Source: Spirochaetales bacterium (lineage in GTDB: Bacteria > Spirochaetota > Spirochaetia > SZUA-6 > DRHE01). From it: 10,485 nt of DNA. Position numbers and translations under genes: made by a program. The notes under the pieces are model-generated. The model worked only from the letters and a program-made list of their open reading frames with translations, had not been told where the DNA came from and did not search any database. This document shows positions 6,820 through 10,485 of the stretch, one piece after another (position 1 is the stretch's first letter; each line of letters opens with the position of its first letter). Location: positions 1 to 10,485 of the forward strand of contig JAGLQP010000027.1 in assembly GCA_023136785.1 (NCBI GenBank). Reading direction: 5' to 3'.

Positions 6820-6855
6820 TCAAATTTGACTCAAAACAACTTCCTATAGGATAAT
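6820..6855 (+). promoter_or_regulatory. Promoter of the aminotransferase gene with overlapping palindrome
   Basis: TTGACT (6826-6831) and GATAAT (6850-6855) are separated by 18 bp and match five of six consensus bases each, giving a leader of about 30 nt before ATG 6895. The -35 overlaps the palindrome TCAAATTTGA (6820-6829), the same 10-mer that lies at 6702-6711 beside the divergent operon promoter. A regulator binding here would compete with polymerase. Confidence 0.6.
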
Positions 6856-6894
6856 AATCACTCCAGAAAACTATATTCACTCAGGGAGGATGTC

Positions 6895-8238
6895 ATGCGC
6901 GAACTGTCGAATATTATCGAAGAATATACGAAGAGAACACCGAAATCCGCCGAGCTGCACGCAGCGGCGGCACGGTCCATACAGGGGGGAGTGGGTAGCC
7001 CGTTCCGCTACTACGAACCCTATCCCTTCTTCGTCGATCACGGAAAGGGCGGCAGGATCTGGGACGTCGACGGCAATGAGTATATCGACATGAACCAGTG
7101 CTACGGCGCCATCATCGGCGGCCACGCTCACCCGGAGATCACCAAGGCGATTCGCGAGCAGGCCGAAAAAGGCACCATGTTCGGGATCCCCGGACCGATC
7201 ACGGAAAAGCTGCTTCAGGAGCTGCTCAGACGCTATCCGGTTATGCGCTTCTTCCGCTTCGCCAACTCCGGGACGGAGGCCACCATGTACGCGCTCCGTT
7301 TGGCCCGAGCATACACGGGGAAGGACAAGATCATCAAAGTCGAGGGCTGCTACCACGGGGCGCATGACGCCCTCCTGATCAGCGACAAACCTCATCGGCC
7401 GTCCCACATGGGACCGGCCTGGGCGCCGACTCCGACGATTGAGTCTGCAGGCATCCTGTACGATACGGCGAAGCACACCCTGGTCGTTCCGTGGAACGAC
7501 CCCGAGGCCCTGGAACAGTGTCTCCAGCGCAATCTCGGCCAAGTGGCCGCTCTGATCGTCGAGCCGATCGTCGCCAACTTCGGAATGTGCCTTCCGGAAA
7601 AAGGATATCTGGAACAAGTACGGGAAATCACCCGGCGGCACAACATTTTGCTAATCTTTGATGAAGTCAAGGTGGGCATACGCCTGGCGGCGGGCGGAGG
7701 TACCGAAATAACGGGAGTAGACCCCGACATCATCTGCCTGTCAAAAGCCTTCGGCGGCGGCCTTCCGATTGCCGCTTTGGGTGGTAGCGTTGCTTTGTGG
7801 GACCTGTTTTATCCGCTCGGTGAAGTGATCCACTTCGGAACCTACAATGCCAACCCCGTGTCTGTTGCCGCCAGCATCGCCTGTCTGACCAAAGTCGTGA
7901 CAAATGATGCCTACAAGCACATCAACAAGCTCGGGGAAAAGTATAGGAAGGGTGTGGAAGACTCCATCCGCCGCCACGGGATTAAAGCGGTGGCACCGGG
8001 AATTGGGGGCATGTGGACGGTATTCTTCGGAATCGACAAGCACCCGAAAAATTTTCGGGAAACCCTTGGGATTGACAAGACGATGTGGCACAAGTGGTGG
8101 ATGAACCTTGTGACCAAGGGACTATTTCTCACCGCACCTTCGGCCTACGAGGAAACCTTCATCGGCGCCGGTCACACGGAAAAGGACATCGACGAGGCAT
8201 TGAACAAGATCGACGATGCCTTCAAGGAGCTGAAATAG
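6895..8238 (+). CDS. Class III PLP-dependent aminotransferase, glutamate-1-semialdehyde aminomutase-like
   Basis: This 447-residue protein is a fold-type I, class III PLP enzyme. The N-terminal part has GRIWDVDGNEYIDM, GGHAHPEI and the cofactor loop FANSGTEATMYALRLARA. VEGCYHGAHD and EPIVANFGM follow. Asp256 in IFDEVKVG should pair with the pyridine nitrogen, and Lys284 in LSKAFGGGLPIAALGG is the Schiff-base lysine. GTYNANPVSVAA is also typical. GGGAGG lies 5 bp before the ATG. It resembles HemL, but the usual DEVMTGFR is DEVKVGIR. It also lies next to a methyltransferase operon and not with haem genes, so I favour a catabolic aminotransferase or aminomutase over haem synthesis. It may act on the amino compound left after demethylation, which is inference. 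It is transcribed divergently from the operon. Confidence 0.9.
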   Translation: MRELSNIIEEYTKRTPKSAELHAAAARSIQGGVGSPFRYYEPYPFFVDHGKGGRIWDVDGNEYIDMNQCYGAIIGGHAHPEITKAIREQAEKGTMFGIPGPITEKLLQELLRRYPVMRFFRFANSGTEATMYALRLARAYTGKDKIIKVEGCYHGAHDALLISDKPHRPSHMGPAWAPTPTIESAGILYDTAKHTLVVPWNDPEALEQCLQRNLGQVAALIVEPIVANFGMCLPEKGYLEQVREITRRHNILLIFDEVKVGIRLAAGGGTEITGVDPDIICLSKAFGGGLPIAALGGSVALWDLFYPLGEVIHFGTYNANPVSVAASIACLTKVVTNDAYKHINKLGEKYRKGVEDSIRRHGIKAVAPGIGGMWTVFFGIDKHPKNFRETLGIDKTMWHKWWMNLVTKGLFLTAPSAYEETFIGAGHTEKDIDEALNKIDDAFKELK

Positions 8239-8245
8239 CAATCAA

Positions 8246-9442
8246 TTAGCTTCGTTTGATCCGCTCCACGATCCTACCGCTCTCCTTCTCCTTTAGGATT
8301 ACCTTCGTCCTTCCGTCGGGCATCTTTTCCTCTTTGATCAGGAGGTGTTTGTCGTCGTAATTGGAAAAGCCGCTCTTTTCTGCAGAACCTTTTTCACCGC
8401 GCCAGATCTCCAGCTCGACCGGCTCCCAACGTTTCGAGGCAACGGAGCGGTAACAGGCGTCCATGATCGCATTCACTACGTAACCGTCGTAGAAAGTTTC
8501 CATCGGCTGTATACCCCTATCAAGGGCGTCGAGCATATCGGTAAACATATGGACATAGCCGAGTTCTACCAGCTCATCCCCGACTGGAAACAGCCACCCC
8601 TTGTCCCCTTCAGCTTTCTCCGCAACGTAACCCTGCTGGCCTACATTCGTGAACATCTCGAAACCGGTTCTCAGCCAGTGGTTGATCCAAACAGTGCCTT
8701 CAGTACCTGACACTTCATCTCGAAGATCCATCCCCCCCCGGAAGCACCAGCTCGTTTCAAACTGGCCGACGGCACCGCTTTCGTATCTGACCAGACCGAT
8801 GGCACTGTCTTCGACGTCTATAGGATGAACCTGGGTGTCCGCCCAACATACCACCTCTAGAGGACGAACGTTTTTTCCGACCAAAGCCCGGCTGATTTCG
8901 ATGCAGTGGCAGCCCATGTCAACAATTGCTCCGCCGCCCGAGGCCGATTTGTCCCAGAACCAGGCGCTGTGCGGCCCGGGATGGGTTTCCCGGGAACGTG
9001 TCCAGAGCACCTTACCGACAGCACCCTTGCTCACAGAGTCGATTGTCTTCAGCATTTTCGGTGTATAGGTCAGGTCTTCTAGATAGCCGTGAAACACACC
9101 GGCATTCTCAACTGCCTGCAGCATCTCAAGGGCGTCTTTGGAATTTGTAGCCAGAGGTTTTGTGCATAACACGGCCTTACCGGCCTTCGCTGCCTTGAGC
9201 ACGGCCTCTCTGTGAAGAGAGTTGGGCAAGCCGATTACCACGACGTCCGTATCTGGATCGTTGATCGCCTCATCCATATCGGTGGTCCATTTTTCCACAC
9301 CCCACGAAGCGGCGGCTTCCTTCGCCTTCTGTTCGGACCGCGAGTACAGGACGTGAACCTTGTCACGGCTTCGGTTGGCATGCAGCGTCTGGGTGTAAAA
9401 CATCCCGATCAATCCTGCACCCAGCATGGTAATCTTGTGCAT
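8246..9442 (-). CDS. Gfo/Idh/MocA-family NAD(P)-dependent oxidoreductase
   Basis: This 398-residue protein has an N-terminal Rossmann domain with GAGLIG at 8-13 and the family signature CTKPLA at 93-98 (Lys95-Pro96, the variant of EKP). A C-terminal alpha/beta domain includes [19 protein letters not shown], where His179 is the likely catalytic-site histidine. Such enzymes oxidise or reduce sugar, inositol, or other polyol and hydroxy-acid substrates with NAD(P). The substrate cannot be read from the sequence. ATG 9442 follows GGGGGAGG by 7 bp. The gene converges on the aminotransferase with only 7 bp between the stop codons and no visible terminator, so transcripts may overlap. The basic C-terminal tail of about 40 residues ([20 protein letters not shown] onward) looks like an extension beyond the usual domain end. 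Confidence 0.92.
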   Translation of the reverse strand: MHKITMLGAGLIGMFYTQTLHANRSRDKVHVLYSRSEQKAKEAAASWGVEKWTTDMDEAINDPDTDVVVIGLPNSLHREAVLKAAKAGKAVLCTKPLATNSKDALEMLQAVENAGVFHGYLEDLTYTPKMLKTIDSVSKGAVGKVLWTRSRETHPGPHSAWFWDKSASGGGAIVDMGCHCIEISRALVGKNVRPLEVVCWADTQVHPIDVEDSAIGLVRYESGAVGQFETSWCFRGGMDLRDEVSGTEGTVWINHWLRTGFEMFTNVGQQGYVAEKAEGDKGWLFPVGDELVELGYVHMFTDMLDALDRGIQPMETFYDGYVVNAIMDACYRSVASKRWEPVELEIWRGEKGSAEKSGFSNYDDKHLLIKEEKMPDGRTKVILKEKESGRIVERIKRS

Positions 9443-9548
9443 ATGGATACCTCCCCCTTGTTTTAATGATCAAATGAGGCTTTTCGAGGATACTGACCAA
9501 AACGACTCATGCGGTAATCGAATACTTGTCTTTTTCTTTGCAGCTTGG

Positions 9549-9577
9549 ATTATATTCGAGGAAAACAGAAAAATGAA
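9549..9577 (-). promoter_or_regulatory. Candidate promoter of the oxidoreductase gene
   Basis: On the minus strand TTCATT (9577-9572) and a perfect TATAAT (9554-9549) are 17 bp apart, leaving a leader of about 100 nt before ATG 9442. The -35 matches only three bases. The rest of the 9443-9695 gap is AT-rich and I see no gene in it. Confidence 0.4.
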
Positions 9578-9613
9578 GAGTAGGCAAGATGTCATTTCTG
9601 TACAAAACATTAT

Positions 9614-9643
9614 TTGACTCACTAGTGTTATTTATTGTATAAT
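9614..9643 (+). promoter_or_regulatory. Promoter of the toxin-antitoxin module with palindromic operator candidate
   Basis: TTGACT (9614-9619) and TATAAT (9638-9643), 18 bp apart, form a near-consensus promoter about 50 bp before the antitoxin ATG. The spacer begins with the perfect palindrome CACTAGTG (9620-9627). It is well placed for autorepression by the ribbon-helix-helix antitoxin, as is usual for such modules. Confidence 0.65.
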
Positions 9644-9695
9644 TTTCTATATTAAAAATACTACCTTTTTTTTAGTTAATTAATGTGGAGCATAA

Positions 9696-9929
9696 ATGAA
9701 GAATACACAGATCAGTTTTGATGAAAAACTTCTCAAAGAGATAGACCGGGTTGCCGCATCATCTCGAAAAACCCGCTCCGCGATCGTCCGGGAAGCTGTG
9801 AAGGCATGGCTCAATCGAAAACGGATACAGGATTTTGAAGATCTGTGGATAAAAAAGCTAATCGAAAATCCGGAGGAGTTGGAGGAATCAGAGGCCTGGA
9901 TCAATGCTGACCATTGGGGTGACGAATGA
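9696..9929 (+). CDS. Ribbon-helix-helix antitoxin (CopG/MazE-like) of a PemK/MazF module
   Basis: This 77-residue protein is the predicted antitoxin. Residues 1-45 form a ribbon-helix-helix DNA-binding unit: a beta strand (TQISFDEKLLKEID), then helices with SRKTRSAIVREAVKAWL. The acidic C-terminal tail (ENPEELEESEAW..DHWGDE) fits a toxin-neutralising segment. GGAG lies 5 bp before the ATG. The stop codon overlaps the toxin start in ATGA (9926-9929), which couples translation. Family knowledge says it binds its own promoter, alone and with the toxin. The pairing with the downstream toxin is firm from context. The C-terminal sequence itself is not diagnostic. Confidence 0.9.
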   Translation: MKNTQISFDEKLLKEIDRVAASSRKTRSAIVREAVKAWLNRKRIQDFEDLWIKKLIENPEELEESEAWINADHWGDE

Positions 9930-10258
9930 ACCGCGGCGACATCTGGCAGATAGATCTTGGCGGGCGAATTGGGATACGACCCGTTGTAGTTCTCTCCCGG
10001 CAAAAAGTGTTGGAATACCTGAACAAGGTGACGGTCGCCGAGGTGACAACCAAAGGCAAAGGGTATCCGACCGAGGTGTTTATCGACCAGAAAGCCAACC
10101 TGCCAAAACCCTCTTTTGTTCAAGCTGACAATCTGCACACCGTACCCAAGGCAAGTCTGGAAAAACGCCTGGGAACTCTCGACCCTGACACGATGTTGGA
10201 AGTTTCCCAGAAGATCGTCCTTGCCCTGGAACTGGAAACCAGCCTCCAAGAGATATAG
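9926..10258 (+). CDS. mazF: PemK/MazF-family endoribonuclease toxin
   Basis: This 110-residue protein has the typical MazF/PemK size and pattern. It starts MNRGDIWQIDLGG, with the strand and loop IGIRPVVVLSR carrying the conserved arginine (Arg18). EVTTKGKGYPTEV carries the conserved threonine, and SFVQADNLHTVPKASLEKRLGTL follows. Members cleave single-stranded mRNA at short specific sites and so stop growth when the antitoxin is lost. The ATG overlaps the antitoxin stop by ATGA and has no strong ribosome site of its own, so translation should be coupled. The protein appears intact. The cleavage specificity cannot be told from the sequence. Confidence 0.93.
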   Translation: MNRGDIWQIDLGGRIGIRPVVVLSRQKVLEYLNKVTVAEVTTKGKGYPTEVFIDQKANLPKPSFVQADNLHTVPKASLEKRLGTLDPDTMLEVSQKIVLALELETSLQEI

Positions 10259-10284
10259 TCGTCCCTTAGATTGTCCCACCAGCA

Positions 10285-10310
10285 AGGCTGCGTTTGCAGG
10301 TAAACAGCCT
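10285..10310 (+). other. Hairpin downstream of the toxin gene
   Basis: AGGCTG (10285-10290) and CAGCCT (10305-10310) form a 6-bp perfect stem, with a possible inner TTT/AAA pairing. No T-tract follows, so termination here is doubtful. It might still protect or end the toxin-antitoxin message. Confidence 0.3.
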
Positions 10311-10381
10311 CGTTCACCGGAACGTCGATTCGATAAATTTGACAATAAATCTCTGCTATACACTCCCCAATATGCTAAATA

Positions 10382-10444
10382 GTGTCTGACCGAAAAGCCG
10401 ATTTTCACCGGGAGTTCGGTCAAAAATTGCCGGCTGTCAGGCAC
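10382..10444. repeat. 63-nt palindromic (REP/cruciform-like) element
   Basis: The outer arms GTGTCTGAC (10382-10390) and GTCAGGCAC (10436-10444) pair fully as RNA with one G-U. Inside, GCCG/CGGC (10397-10400 with 10431-10434), ATTTT/AAAAT (10401-10405 with 10423-10427) and ACCG/CGGT (10407-10410 with 10417-10420) are nested around a 6-nt loop. The element lies in non-coding sequence behind the toxin gene. It resembles a REP-type repeat or the end of a small mobile element. Only one copy is in this window, so repetition is not shown. No gene is visible in 10259-10485. Confidence 0.5.
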
Positions 10445-10485
10445 AGCAATCTCTGAAGCAACAACTCTACATCAGGAAAGATGGT

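Noticed and set aside
9426..9617. A 63-codon plus-strand open frame between the oxidoreductase and the toxin-antitoxin module
   Set aside because: It starts inside the oxidoreductase gene, lacks a ribosome-binding site and shows no protein-like pattern.

Overview
The window looks like a piece of the chromosome of a strictly anaerobic bacterium. Its core is a corrinoid-dependent methyl-transfer cassette that ends on a tetrahydrofolate-type methyltransferase, as in acetogens, sulfate reducers and related anaerobes. A methanogen would normally use an MtbA-type coenzyme M methylase instead. A tungsten-type aldehyde:ferredoxin oxidoreductase remnant at the left edge points the same way. The sequence alone does not fix the genus.

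Left edge (1-430, minus strand): a decayed N-terminal piece of an aldehyde:ferredoxin oxidoreductase (AOR) gene with a candidate promoter. Next (469-1275, minus): an IclR-family regulator. It is separated by a probable terminator from the main operon (6638 down to 1435, minus). That operon reads MtgA-like methylcorrinoid:tetrahydrofolate methyltransferase, corrinoid protein, MtmB-family methyltransferase, MttB-family methyltransferase, second corrinoid protein. Spacings of 19-87 bp and matching orientation indicate one transcript. In the inferred scheme, each substrate-specific methyltransferase moves a methyl group from an unknown, probably N-methylated, compound to the Co(I) cofactor of a corrinoid protein. 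The MtgA-like enzyme then passes it to tetrahydrofolate and the Wood-Ljungdahl methyl branch. No reductive activator (RamA type) and no pyrrolysine genes lie in the window.

The most striking point is that the MtmB-family protein is full length without any in-frame amber codon. It carries tyrosine (Tyr198) where methanogen monomethylamine methyltransferases carry pyrrolysine. The MttB-family protein is also full length without pyrrolysine.

A 256-bp divergent promoter region (6639-6894) holds two copies of the palindrome TCAAATTTGA. It separates the operon from a plus-strand class III (glutamate-1-semialdehyde aminomutase-like) aminotransferase (6895-8238). Convergent with that is a Gfo/Idh/MocA oxidoreductase (8246-9442, minus). 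These two may process the demethylated product or a related amino compound.

Right end: a two-gene toxin-antitoxin module (ribbon-helix-helix antitoxin and PemK/MazF toxin, overlapping by ATGA) with a near-consensus promoter. It is followed by about 230 bp without a gene that contains a 63-nt palindromic element. No rRNA, tRNA, CRISPR array or intact transposase was seen.
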